64,000 nt of DNA from Gordius sp. MW1 (taxonomy: Eukaryota > Nematomorpha > Gordioida > Gordea > Gordiidae). Under the pieces are notes generated by a model that did no database searches, was not told the origin of the DNA, and was given only the letters and a program-made list of their open reading frames with translations. The stretch covers positions 17,382,001 through 17,446,000 of the forward strand of contig OZ038530.1 in assembly GCA_964036665.1 (NCBI GenBank), written 5' to 3'. Below, piece after piece: positions 45,749 through 56,519 of this stretch. Position numbers and translations under genes: made by a program. Every line of letters starts with the position of its first letter. Within the stretch, counting starts at the first letter, position 1.

Positions 45749-45805
45749 ATTATTTGGATTCGCAAATTTATGCGTGTGGTTTTGTATGTTTGTTTGGTGT
45801 CGTAG

Positions 45806-48800
45806 GGAAAGTGAGCATCCCCATCTACCCTTTCCTTCCCCCTTCTACTACCAACATCCCTTCCTCCAGCACCAGCCTTCATACGCCCATTCCCCTTACT
45901 CTTCTCAGCCTAAAGATGTGAATGGCGTTGCCGCCGCCGCTTCAGCTTATGAAAGTTGGTATCAAGCGTTACGACATCAATACGTAGCCGCGGTTATGGC
46001 GTCAAGCGCTTATACGGGTATTACACTGATTTTCACTCGTTCAATTAGATGGGAGGAGTATTACACTGGATTATTAATTGTTTGAAAGTCGCATTTTAAT
46101 AGGTGTAAGGATGTGACCAAATTTATGAGTTTTTTACCCAAATGTACGAGCGGTTTCTATAAATTTTTCTTAGAAAGCCTTGGTTCTTTCAACTTGCTGG
46201 GTTTTGTTTTGTTAAATAAATTGATGTGTATTTTGATTTTAACATTATTAGCTTATATTGGGTTTGAGGGTATTTTTAAACCACGGCGCTTGCACGTTTG
46301 GCAGGTGCTTGCACTTACTTCAACAAGATAATAAATACCCCGATGTACTACGTATTGCGGCGTAGTTGCTTATGGTAAAACTTAATTTGCTCCTGGTATC
46401 TTTGGATTTAAATTTAAAATAGATATTTTTTGCCGACTTTTATAATTCCCGTAAACTAGTAACCTGCACGGTTGACTCGGACCCGACATCAGGCGGGGTT
46501 AGGGTTAAAAATTTTGAAATTTCTTTGGGTCAAGTTCGGATTGATAATTTTAAAATGCTCTCGGGTCGGGTTCGTCTTGATAAAAAGTGACTTTACAGTT
46601 CTCTACCTTAAACACGATATAACAAATTTTTTTAACTCAAATGCTAGGTAATTACTCTAGCAACCCAGCTAACATGAGGTCACAAACTCCCAACGGAGAC
46701 GTTTCTACATCTCCCCTGATCACCGAACAAAATTCACCCGTTTTAGCTCCAAGCTCTATCCTCCCACCTCCTCCCTATTTCGCTTCCCCATCCTTCGCAA
46801 ACGCAAACCTACCACCTTACGTAGTAGCATCAAACGGCGCTCTGGAGCAGCAACAACATTTTTACGCTGCCGCCGCCTATTATTATCAAGCGGCTTACGC
46901 CGCGGCCCAAGCCAATCACGAAAAATCGGCCCGAGCGTCTTATTTCGACGACGCCTTTACGCTCCGGAGTAGGGAGCGCACGCTCGAAATGCCACCTTCG
47001 CCTAAACCGCGCGCTGCTAAGATAGATGATATAACCGCAAAAACGCCCGAAACGGTAGCTATAGTAGTGGCTGCCGCCGAGTCTACAACTTCATCACCCG
47101 CAGCGGGTCCTGGCGCGCTTAAAGCTAACGACGACCCCGTCAGCTCTCCACACTCGGTTCCAGAAGCGCTAACCACTACTGTTACTACCGCTGGTTGTGG
47201 TGGTGTCGACCAAATCAAAAAGACGTCTTTCAAAATTTGGAGACAATTTGGGCAGAGCACTAGCGCTACTACACCCTCTACAGCTTTATCGGTGTCCACG
47301 ACGGCGTGCACTAGCGCGGGAGTCGATAAGAATTTCGTCAAGCAACAATTCAATCTCAATCACATCCTGGAAAACTTGAAATCGCAGCAAGCAGCCTCGA
47401 GCGTCCCCTACCCTTTAGGGCAATCGCCTTACCATGGCAACAATCATCACGCCTCTACGGCTAGCATATTAGCCGCGGCGCGAAATGAAAAGTTCGTATG
47501 TCCCACGTGCTCTAAAGTGTTTCAGAAACAGAGCCAACTAAGCTTGCACATAAACGTGCACTTTTTCGAGCGCCCATTCAGATGCGAAGCCTGTAACCAG
47601 AGATTTCGGATAAAGGGTCTCTTGACTAAGCACAAATGCCCATCCAAAGGCGCGCTCACGACGCGCTCGGGCTCGAATGTGGAAGCGTCATTTTGCGCTG
47701 CTGCCGCTGGCTCTTCGCTAGACTCTTGTACCTTTGCCGACCTCTCGTCCGCTTTTGATTTGAGCACCAGCTTCTATTTGAGCGCCAGCGCCGCCTCTAA
47801 AACTAATCCTACCAGCAGCCCTTACCCTGATGTACGTATCTCCTTAAAATGCATGAATTTTTGCCTTTTTATTTATAGGTGTTAGGGGTTGTTTAAATAT
47901 TTGAATTGAATTGAAGATCTTTTGATTAAATAATTGATTTGGGAAATTGGTATTAATTTTGTTTTTTCATTAATATTATAGGTCATTTTTATTCAGGACC
48001 CCATTTTTTAAACCTGGGTTAAGTTTTTTTTATTTTAAAAATTCTGCTACGTGACCCCTCAAAGAATCTTGTGTCATTAAGACACTACTCTACCCCAAAT
48101 TCGATAATTAGATTTATTAACAATTACAATACGATTTCGTTATCTGGCACTTTTGAGTGACCATGGAAAATCAATTGTAGGGAGTCTTTATTTAACTTGG
48201 CTCTACTGTAAGACAAGCCTTAATCTTAAATATAAATTTAGCCCAGCTCTACAGCCAATGGTCAACCCGGTGGAGGTTCTACCCCAACCAATGACCCACG
48301 ACCCTTCAAGTGCGACGATTGTCAAGTGGCTTTCAGGATTCAAGGCCATTTGGCTAAGCACTTGCGTTCGAAGATGCACATAACAGGGCTCGAAAAGAAT
48401 GGCAAAGTCCCGTGCGGTACTTACGCCTTTTTCGATCAACGCGCCAGTTTAAACGATATCGATACAACCAGTTGTAGCGCTTCTCTCGGTAATATCATTC
48501 ATTAGCCTTCTCATTTTGCTAGTGTTGGAAAAAAGGCTGGGTTTTGTTTGGTCGACCTTTGGTGTCTTATCAAAAAATCTTTGGTCTATTTATGTTTAGT
48601 CGACTAAAACCATATTGACCAAACAAATTTAGCCGTTTTTACAACACTACCTTTTGCACAGTTATCGTGAAAGCGCCCATTACTTTTATTTGCAATTACA
48701 AATTGATATAAATTAAGTGGATTTTTATCATTGTGCTTTTAAGAGACTAAGATATAGCGGTTTGAGTACGCGTCCAATGGCGGTCATAAATTTTAAGCTC

Positions 48801-49239
48801 GCAGAATCATTCTCGGCTCTTTTCATGTTTTAAGAATTAAAACGTCAAAAAAGGCGTATATGTATATCCAGTTTTCTGACGACATTTAGGTAGCCTTCAT
48901 AGATTGTTGCAGCAAAACAACTGCTTGGAAGGCACCGATCTGAGCGCGACTACCGCAAACGCCACTTCACTCGCGTTGAGCGTTAATGGGCACACCGAGA
49001 GGGGCCAGGAAATTTTGTCGCCCGCAAGCGCTTCAGCGCAACCCGAGAGCGTTAAAACGACACTTCAAGTGTCATCCAAAAAGCGCCCTCTCGTTGTTGA
49101 AAGTGGTGGAAGCGAAGAGCATTCTAACGCTTCTTCTGCCCCAGATGCGCTCTCGGAAAACCCTGTCTCTATCTCCCAAACCCATAACCTGGAAATTTTA
49201 TGCTCCGCCACGAAATATAGAAAAAAAATAAACGTTTGA
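45806..49239 (+). CDS. C2H2 zinc-finger transcription factor, Schnurri/SMA-9-like C-terminal part
   Basis: Four exons join in frame: 45806-46017, 46648-47831, 48242-48488 and 48890-49239 (TGA at 49237). Donors are GTATTA, GTACGT and GTAATA, each intron ending in TAG. The protein has a Pro/Tyr/Gln/Ala-rich part (PFYYQHPFLQHQPSYAH, then AAAAYYYQAAYAAAQ), a Ser/Thr/Ala linker, and three fingers. Finger 1 is FVCPTCSKVFQ...HINVH. Finger 2 is FRCEACNQRFRIKGLLTKH; its second histidine position is replaced by Cys. Finger 3 is FKCDDCQVAFRIQGHLAKH with LRSKMH. After finger 3 come PCGTYA and IDTTSCSASLGSLHRLL, a tail I recall after the C-terminal finger triplet of Schnurri/SMA-9, the nuclear zinc-finger partners of Smads in BMP signalling. 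Schnurri identity is likely but not proven. ZAS-type paired fingers were not seen here. Confidence 0.75.
46018..46647 (+). other. intron between zinc-finger gene exons E and F
   Basis: 630 bp, GTATTA to CTAG. Contains GGGTCGGGTTCG-type repeats at 46470-46600 that are an inverted relative of 42955-43027. Confidence 0.5.
48519..48650. mobile_element. TTGGTCGACC MITE, copy 8
   Basis: CTAGTGTTGG to GCCGTTTTTACAACACTA. Lies in the last intron (48489-48889) of the zinc-finger gene. Confidence 0.8.
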
Positions 49240-49309
49240 TAATCCAAAGTATCATCTGATGTATAAAGTTTAATTGAGATCGTCGTTCCCAGTGCTTAAG
49301 AAATCGCGA

Positions 49310-49315
49310 AATAAA
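49310..49315 (+). terminator. candidate poly(A) signal of the zinc-finger gene
   Basis: AATAAA about 70 nt after the stop codon at 49237. Another AATAAA (49227) overlaps the end of the coding region. Confidence 0.4.
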
Positions 49316-50523
49316 AGCAAACTTGAAGTGTTACCGATATTCAGCCCCTTTCTGTTTTCGCGACACAATTTTTGTAACTTCGTTTTAGACTTATTTAATA
49401 CTTGTACATATATTTTGGTATGTATGGTATACGTATATTCTGATTATAATTTGTGTAGTTTTATACCAAGCCTTCCCCACCCCCCTTGTCTCTCCGTGCG
49501 TGTGTTGTCTATTTTTCGATAGCACTACAATTTGTTTACAGCCAAGTAAGCAACCAGCACCTTACTTCAAATATATAGAATACCACAAACGTTTTCGCAA
49601 TGCGATTGAATTTTTTTTATATTTATTACACGTCATCCCTTTATTTTATAGCGCGTTCGATCTAAATTTGCCCTCAACTATTTTTGTACCGTTTCATTCA
49701 TTCATCGCCTAAATATTATGGGTCAATTGCCAACCCTCTTTCTAAAATAACTTTCTACACCCACAGCGATATTTATATTATCAGTAATATTGTATATCAT
49801 AATTTATACGTGTATCTATTGACTTCTTCACTTTCGCATGCATTATTCATTTATTATTATTCTTACTTTTCTATTTTTTATTTATCGTGAATTTGTTAGC
49901 TTCGTTTATATTATATGCCGCCCCGCACCCATCAACATTTTTTGTAACGATTGATGATATGTTATGTGTTAAAGGAGAAAGAGAGTTGTGTGATAAATTG
50001 ATGATGCTGTCGCTTTTTTTGGTTTCTATTTTTTACCTAGAAATTTTGTCTAAATTGTAGTTTGTGCCTTTTAAAAAGTTCATGGTTAAAAACTATAGAT
50101 AATTTAGCAGAATTTATTGTTGAAATTATAAAAATATATCAATTAACCTTTTCTTGAAACAGTAAAATTTGTGCCTCCCCCCCCCCTAAAGATCTTGCTA
50201 TGGCGTCCTTAATGACTAAATAATAAATTTATAGATACTTTATACCTAAGTAATTAATTTTTGAATACGCTTTTTTGCAAAAGCAAAGCTCACATTTTTC
50301 TCAAAAACATTAAAAATGCAGAATCTAAAGTCTTTTACAATTTTAAAATTCAATTCAATAACTTTTTTTCATTTCGAAATATATCTTAAAATTTCAATAT
50401 TATTTGGAAACTAATCTGTATCTTCCTTTCTCCTATAAGACCAAATATTAAGGATTACTTCTGTTGAGGTATATGTTAAATATCAGCATTATTAAAATAA
50501 TTTAATTAGACCTTGTTATATGT
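49316..50523. other. 3' flank of the zinc-finger gene, nothing recognised
   Basis: T-rich DNA with no domain-bearing frame. A C10 run lies at about 50177-50186. The first few hundred bases may be 3' UTR. Confidence 0.4.
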
Positions 50524-52375
50524 TTCTTCTTCTTTCTATGACTGATTGTCACCTAGGCTGGTGGTCAGTCCTTTCAGCATTCGTTTCCATTTGTTTCTAT
50601 GTTTACATAGGTCTTTCTTTATCTTGTGGACTTTCACATCGTGCCGTATTTTATGAATCCAGTTCCAGGTAAGCTTGGGTCTTCCTCTCCTTCGTTTCGT
50701 GCGAATTATATCATCTCGATTTTCTTTCCGGCGTAGGTATCGTCCCTTCGTTCGACATGGCCATACCATCTAAGTCTATTTGTTAGGAGCTTTGTCGTAA
50801 GATATGTAGTACCCAGAATTCTTCTTATTTCTTCATTTCGCGTATGTTCCTTTTTGCTTACTCCTAGCACCCATCTTGGCAATCTCATCTCCATGGTCGC
50901 AAGACGCTGCTCTTCTCTTTTACGTATAGCCCATGATTCCGAGCTATACAGGACTGTTGGCTGTATGATGGATTTATACAGTGCGCCTTTTAGTCTTCTC
51001 GGAATGTTTTTTGTCACACAGAACGCCTGTCAAGTTTCTCCACTTAAATCCGGAATTTATTCTTTTGGATTTCTTTATCCATTCCGCCCCGATTGAAGTG
51101 TTGATCCTAAATATTTGAAGGAATCCACGCTTATAAGTTGCCAGTCGCCTAAAGTAAGGGATGCACTTAGCTGGTTTTCATCCTATTTAAACTTTGTATT
51201 AGAGTTGTTAAATTGCTAACTTTAGCAATGCTAACTATGTTCTATGCTCGAGCACGAACACTAGCTGGGTAATATGCTAGCTTAACACAATGAGTACTAG
51301 CTGTTCGGTGCAATAGTTTAACAGTAGCACGTAAAAATGCTCGAGGTTAGTCGAAGCGGCCAAATCTGTTAAAAAATTTAGCAGGAGCTCGAGCAGTAAA
51401 TTTAGGCAGATAGTAGATTGAATTGCTATTTGTTAAAATTACAATTTTAATCATATTATATATCATAAATAAATTAAGAACTTTGCCCCCTCCCCCCTTA
51501 TTTACCCTCTTTCTTGCCAGATGGGGGGGGGGGGTGTGTTTTGCCCCCCCCCCTTATTTTTTACCATCTTTCTTACCAGATGGGAGGTGGGGTATTTTGC
51601 CCCCCCCCCTTATTTTTTACCCTCTTTCTCAGCAGAGGGGAGGGGAGGTTTTGCCCCCCAACTTTATTTTTTACTCTTTTTCTTACCAGGGGGGGGGCAC
51701 CAGTGAAAAAGAGGGATAAAAAACAAGGGGGCAAAACACCCCCCCCCCCTCTGGTAAGAAAGAGGGTAAAAAGTAGGGGGGGGGGGAGCAAAGTTCTTAA
51801 TTTATTTATGATAATAATATGATTAAAATTGTAATATGAACAAATAGCAATTCAATCTACTATCTGCTCGAATTTACTGCTCAAGCTCCTGCTAAATTTT
51901 TAAATAGATTTGGCTGCTTCGACTAACCTCTCGAGCATTTTTACGTGCTACTGTTAAAACTATTGCACCGAACAGCTAGTACTCATTGTGTTAAAGTAGC
52001 ATATATTACCCAGCTAGTGTTCGTGCTCGCGTTTTTAGTTGAAGCTACTTAGCAATTTAACAACTATAGTCTTCATGCTGTTTTCTTTCGATTTACCCTG
52101 AGACCACTTTCTTCTATTGCATTTACCCATCTATTTACAGTATTAGCCAATTCTTGTTCACTTTTGGCACAAAGGATTATATCGTCTGCAAAGATCATTG
52201 CCCAAGGAGCTTCCTCGTCCAAATCCTTGTAATAATATCCATTATCATTATGAATAGGAAAAGACTAAGAGCTGAACCTTGATGGACTTCAGTGTTAATG
52301 GCAAAGCCCTTTGTAGTACCCACCGTTGTTCTAACGTACGTTCTGTTTCCCTTGTACAAATCTTTAATTGCTCTT
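50524..52375 (-). pseudogene. RTE-like non-LTR element, 5'-truncated, split by a foldback element
   Basis: Minus-strand pieces: TEVHQGSALS and the box AMIFADDIILCAKSEQELAN (52.2 kb, FADD in place of YADD), then after the interruption KGALYKSIIQPTVLYSSESW, RLRWYGHVERR and RRRGRPKLTW (51.0-50.65 kb). The 3' end is a GAAGAAGAA tail at about 50526. Removing 51204-52064 restores continuity of the RT and its C-terminus. The upstream RT and endonuclease are absent. Confidence 0.8.
51204..52064. mobile_element. foldback element 1 with G/C-run core
   Basis: Inverted arms of about 280 bp begin GTTGTTAAATTGCTAA at 51204 and end with the inverse at 52064. Landmarks such as AGCTAGTGTTCGTGCTCG and ACAGCTAGTACTCATTGTGT are shared. 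The core (51485-51792) is a G-run/C-run repeat with TTTTTACCCTCTTTCTTACC and its inverse, the same core as in the elements at 53240 and 56520. Runs reach G12. Open frames across the core (51423-51822) are products of the repeat, not genes. Confidence 0.85.
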
Positions 52376-52948
52376 AAATGATAATGAACAATTAAATTCG
52401 TCGATAATAAACAATCGCTTGAGGAAAAAGAAGCTTGAACAGCTTAAGATTATCGTGCGAGACTGGTCAAAGTTAAAAAAAAACTTAGTGAATAAGCTTT
52501 CACCATTCTCGGATTTAATAATTCTCATCTTAGTTATCATATTAAATTAAGCATTGAATACACGACCCAAGGTGTCTAAACTAACGATTTTTTTCCTATT
52601 TCTCTAGATGATACATCTTAACATAGTTGAAAATGAACTACCATAGACTAATAGACAGCTGACTTACACTGTTCACAAAAAATATCAACCGGGAAAGAGT
52701 TAATTCTAAAGAGCTCCTTTTAGCAAATAGGTTTTTTACTCCATGTCAATTATTTTGCAAAAGTCACCGTGTTAGCTCCTTCTAAGAGTGTATACCGCAA
52801 AAACAAAGCGATTACATTCAAAAATAAAGCATCTAGGTTGTAAAACAAATCAGGGTTCAAATTAATAAAAATAAGCTAATTAGTTTTTGATTTATATTAA
52901 AGATTCATTTACTCATTATAGTTTGCCCGATTGATTTTTGGTTTAGGC
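52376..52948. other. AT-rich spacer with a P-like end fragment
   Basis: CATAGACTAATAGACAGCTG at 52642 matches the left end of the CATAGACT family. No right end follows. Nothing else recognised. Confidence 0.4.
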
Positions 52949-53172
52949 GCATAGCCAGGATTTTCACGAGGGGGGGGGGAAATCTGGCAAATTTTTTACA
53001 GCGCATTTTGTCAAAAATTTAATCAAATTAAATTAGATGTATGTATATATTATGTTTCTACGTTTTTATAAGTGTCTTAAAGTCTTTGATGTAACTAAAC
53101 TATAATATTTTGACCCATTTAATTTAGGTATTAATCAAAAAACAGGGTATTCCCCCCCCCCCTATTTACGCC
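52949..53172. mobile_element. GGCGTAGCC-type MITE, diverged copy
   Basis: AGGCGCATAGCCAGG, a G10 run, and at the right a C13 run with TATTTACGCCGCAG. The layout matches copies 1-3, but the ends are degraded. Confidence 0.4.
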
Positions 53173-53239
53173 GCAGTTTTGGTTACATTTCCATCGGCTT
53201 ATATCCATATGCAATTATGGTATGTGTACTGTATGTAGT

Positions 53240-55368
53240 GCTGGAGGTTCGAAGTTTATAAGGACCTCAAGGTTTTTCATATAAAAAAACCTTAAAACCT
53301 CAGGTGCACCTTGAGGTCACCTCGAGGTTTCAACAAGTATGCTTCATTTTTTATATCTTAATTTTAAGACTAAATTATAGTCTCTAACAAAAATTTTTAA
53401 TAAGTGTATATATATATTAACAAATTTATTTTAATAGCAAATTACGTATATAATCTATAAATTTTTACTCTCTAATAAATTATCATCTAATTTGATAGAA
53501 TTAATGCATGTGTATTTAAAAATTGCTGCCATCTACATTGTGTTATATTTTTATAACACAGCTTTAAAATTTCCTGCCTATCTATGGTATTCTGTGATAT
53601 ACACACCTTGTATTTTTTTAATAGTTCTTTTATGGACAAAAAGGGATAATTGTATGATTTTTATGTATTTTAGATTGTATAAATAGTAAGACGGCCGGGC
53701 GGCACCAAAAATAAATATCAATCTTAATTAAGAATTCCTCATTTAAACAGCATAAACTTCATATTTATGTCAATCGAGATAAAATTTTTAAGCAATTTGA
53801 TTTTTTTACTAAATCTATATAACGTGACGTGACCAAATCTCGAAAAACATCATAATTAAAAAAGCATGGTATTTAAATGCACAATAATAAATTAAAAAAT
53901 GCTCAGTAAAATGTGGCTCAGTATTTTATTAAAGTGCCCAGTTTAAAACTTTAAATTGATCAGTAAATAAACTTTAAAATGCTCAGTTTTAAATTAATAA
54001 TGCTCAGTATTTTTGATAAAATGCTCAGTAATATAAATTCATAATTTGTGATAATAATTTATTTTGCGCTTACATTTTATAATAATATTTTAATTGGTAT
54101 ACAATTTTTTTTTTAATAAGAACTTTGCTCCCTCCCTTTTTATTGTCCCGTTGGTTTCCCCCCCCCCCTTTATTTTTTACTCTCTTTCTCACCTGGGGGG
54201 GGGGGGTAATTTGACCCCCCCCCCCCCCTTTTTCCCCTTTTTATCACAAGGGGATGTGATTTGCCCCCCCCCTTCCCAATTTTTTTACCTTCTTTCTCAC
54301 CCGGGGGGGGGGGGGGGTGATTTGGGCCCCCTTATTAATTGCCCTCTTCCCCAGGTGGGAAAGAGTAAAAAAAGGCGGGTTAAAAGGGGGGGGGTAAATC
54401 ACCCCCCATCCCTCCCCCCTGGTGAGAAAGAGGGTAAAAAACAAGGGGGGGGGGGAGAAACCAACGGGACAAAAAAGGGAGGGGGGCAAAGTTCTTAATT
54501 TATAAAAAATTGGATATCCCAATTAAAATATTATTTATTGTGCAAAATAAATTAATATCACAAATTATGAATTTATATTACTGAGCATTTTACCAAAAAT
54601 ACTGAGCATTATTAATTTAAAACTGAGCATTTTTAAGTTAATTTACTGATCAATTTTGAGTTTTTAACTGGGCACTTTAATAAAATACTGAGCCACATTA
54701 CTGAGCATTTTTTAACTTATTACTGTGCATTTAAATACCATCCTTTTTTAATTATGATATTTTTTGAGATTTGGTCACGTCACGTTATATAGATTTAGTA
54801 AAAAAATCAAATTGCTTAAAAATTTTATCTCGATTGACATAAATACGAAGTTTATGCTGTTTAAATGAGGAATTCTTAATTAAGATATTTATTTTTGGTG
54901 CCGCCCGGCCGTCTTACTATTTATACAATCTAAAATACATAAAATTCATACAATTATCCCTTTTTGTCCATAAAAGAACTATTAAAAAAATACAAGGTGT
55001 GTATATCACAGAATACCATAGATAGGCAGGGAATTTTAAAACTGTTTTATAAAAATAACACAATGTAGATGGCAGGAATTTTACACATGCATTAATTCTA
55101 TCAAATAAAGTGATAATTTATTAGAGAGTAAAAATTTATAGATTATATACCTAATTTGCTATTAAAATAAATTAGTTTGAACTATTTTTAATACATATAT
55201 ATACTTATTAAAATTTTTTTGTTAGAGACTATAATTTAGTCTTAAAATTAAGATATAAAAGATGAAGCATATTTGTTGAAACCTCGAGGTGACCTCAAGG
55301 TGGACCTGAGGTTTTAAGGTTTTTTTATATGAAAACCTTGAGGTCCTTATAAACCTCGAACCTCACCT
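53240..55368. mobile_element. foldback element 2, arms about 0.9 kb, G/C-run core
   Basis: The whole of 53240-54110 is present in reverse at 54500-55368. Landmarks include GTTCGAAGTTTATAAGGACC, AGGTCACCTCGAGGTTTCAA, GGACAAAAAGGGATAATTG, ACGGCCGGGCGGCACC and several AATGCTCAGTA repeats. The arms differ by only scattered changes and small gaps. Frames such as 53492-53686 are mirrored in the other arm and are not supported as genes. Past 55368, AGGTTGATTGACAACCT is a further small inverted repeat. Confidence 0.9.
54121..54497. repeat. G/C-run core of foldback element 2
   Basis: The junction TAAGAACTTTGC is followed by alternating C and G runs (up to about 15) with TTTTTTACTCTCTTTCTCAC and its inverse. 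It is the same repeat family as 51485-51792 and 56680-58960. Confidence 0.85.
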
Positions 55369-55732
55369 TGAGGTTAGGTTTGAGGTTGATTGACAACCTG
55401 AGGTTGTCAATCAACCTTAAACCTTACCTTGAGGTTAAGGTTTATAAAACGTCAGGTTTCCCCACCATTAACTGTATGTGGTGTGGGTGGTATGTTTTGT
55501 GATATACATTTTAGTAATATGCCTATATTCGCAACTTTTAAACAAATTATTTCAAAAAACTTGACGTATAAGGGAAAGACAGAAAACATATTTGTTCATG
55601 TTTAACAAAATTTGTTAATCGTTTTTCGATCTCACAGACCATTATTTGTTGTAAGCGCAAATAGTGCCAAGTTACAAATTACACCCGTATATACCTAATC
55701 AAGCAAGATCTTTTCAAATCACTAATTCTAAA
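55369..55732. other. spacer, nothing recognised
   Basis: AT-rich; only the short GAGGTT inverted repeats at its left edge. Confidence 0.4.
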
Positions 55733-56021
55733 ACATGTATAGAGATCTGCACGGCCCGCGCTTCTGGTTCAAAATAAAACAACGGGCCGGGCCGACGGGC
55801 CGATATATAACTTAAGGGCTCGGGCCGGGCCTAGTTATACTTAAGGCCCGTTAAAAAATTAATTAGATTTAATATAAAAGAAGGTGTTTTATTCTAATTT
55901 ATAATTATTTTAAGTTTTTAAATTAACAAGGAAAGTTAAATTTGGTTTCCATTCTAGTTCATTAATTCATCGATATTTCAACCCGCATAATATATGTTAA
56001 AGATAATTTGTGCGCGTGATC

Positions 56022-56145
56022 CCATGGGCGGAGCCAATTTAAATTAGAGGGAGAAATTTAGATAGGGCAAAAAATGTTTTTTCGTCAAGAATTTTTGGAT
56101 TAGGGGGCAGCTGCCCATCCTTGCCTCCTCATTTATACCCTCTAG
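56022..56145. mobile_element. GGCGTAGCC-type MITE fragment
   Basis: ATGGGCGGAGCCAATTTAAA at the left and GGGGGCAGCTGCCCATCC towards the right, as in copy 1. The right terminus is missing. Confidence 0.5.
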
Positions 56146-56149
56146 CAAT

Positions 56150-56510
56150 ATTGAGTGGCTATTCAATTTATGGGCTCTCTTTTGGTTGTCCGTCCTCTCC
56201 ATCCTGTCCTGTCCAACTTGCAAATTTTCCATAATTGCCGTGGAAACTTATAAGGGTTTTTAATGGCTGTGGACTTATGCTTCTGTAAAAGACTTTTATT
56301 TTGCTGACCGTTGATTAGCTTTACTTTTTTCGATTTCCCAAGCTCAAAACTATTGTTTTTGTGCCCGACTGATTACCTTTATTAATAAATTTCTTTGGGA
56401 AACTTACGTGGCCATATATCGGATAATTGCAAAACTGGTTATAATTTCCTGCAAATTAATGCTGACCGTTGCTAACTTCTAATTTTTCTGACCCCGGTGT
56501 AATATTGGAG
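56150..56510 (+). repeat. dispersed repeat, copy 3
   Basis: TTTTTAATGGCTGTGGACTT, ATATCGGATAATTGCAAAAC and CTGACCGTTGCTAACTTCT match copy 1 at 4640. It stops at CTGACCCCGG, just before foldback element 3. Confidence 0.7.
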
Positions 56511-56519
56511 TCAGCGAAC

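Noticed and set aside
45774-45805. ATG at 45774 as the start of the zinc-finger protein
   Set aside because: The sequence up to 45805 ends in an intron-like T-rich tract and AG, and the frame is supplied by exon B or D; the ATG is intronic.
46940-47767. Long minus-strand frames across the zinc-finger gene
   Set aside because: They are antisense shadows of the Ala/Ser/Thr-rich coding exon 46648-47831 and of the fingers.
50524-52375. Two separate genes suggested by disjoint reverse-transcriptase pieces
   Set aside because: Removal of the foldback element at 51204-52064 joins them into one RTE fragment.
54094-54522. Pro/Gly-rich frames on both strands
   Set aside because: Same cause: the G/C core of foldback element 2.
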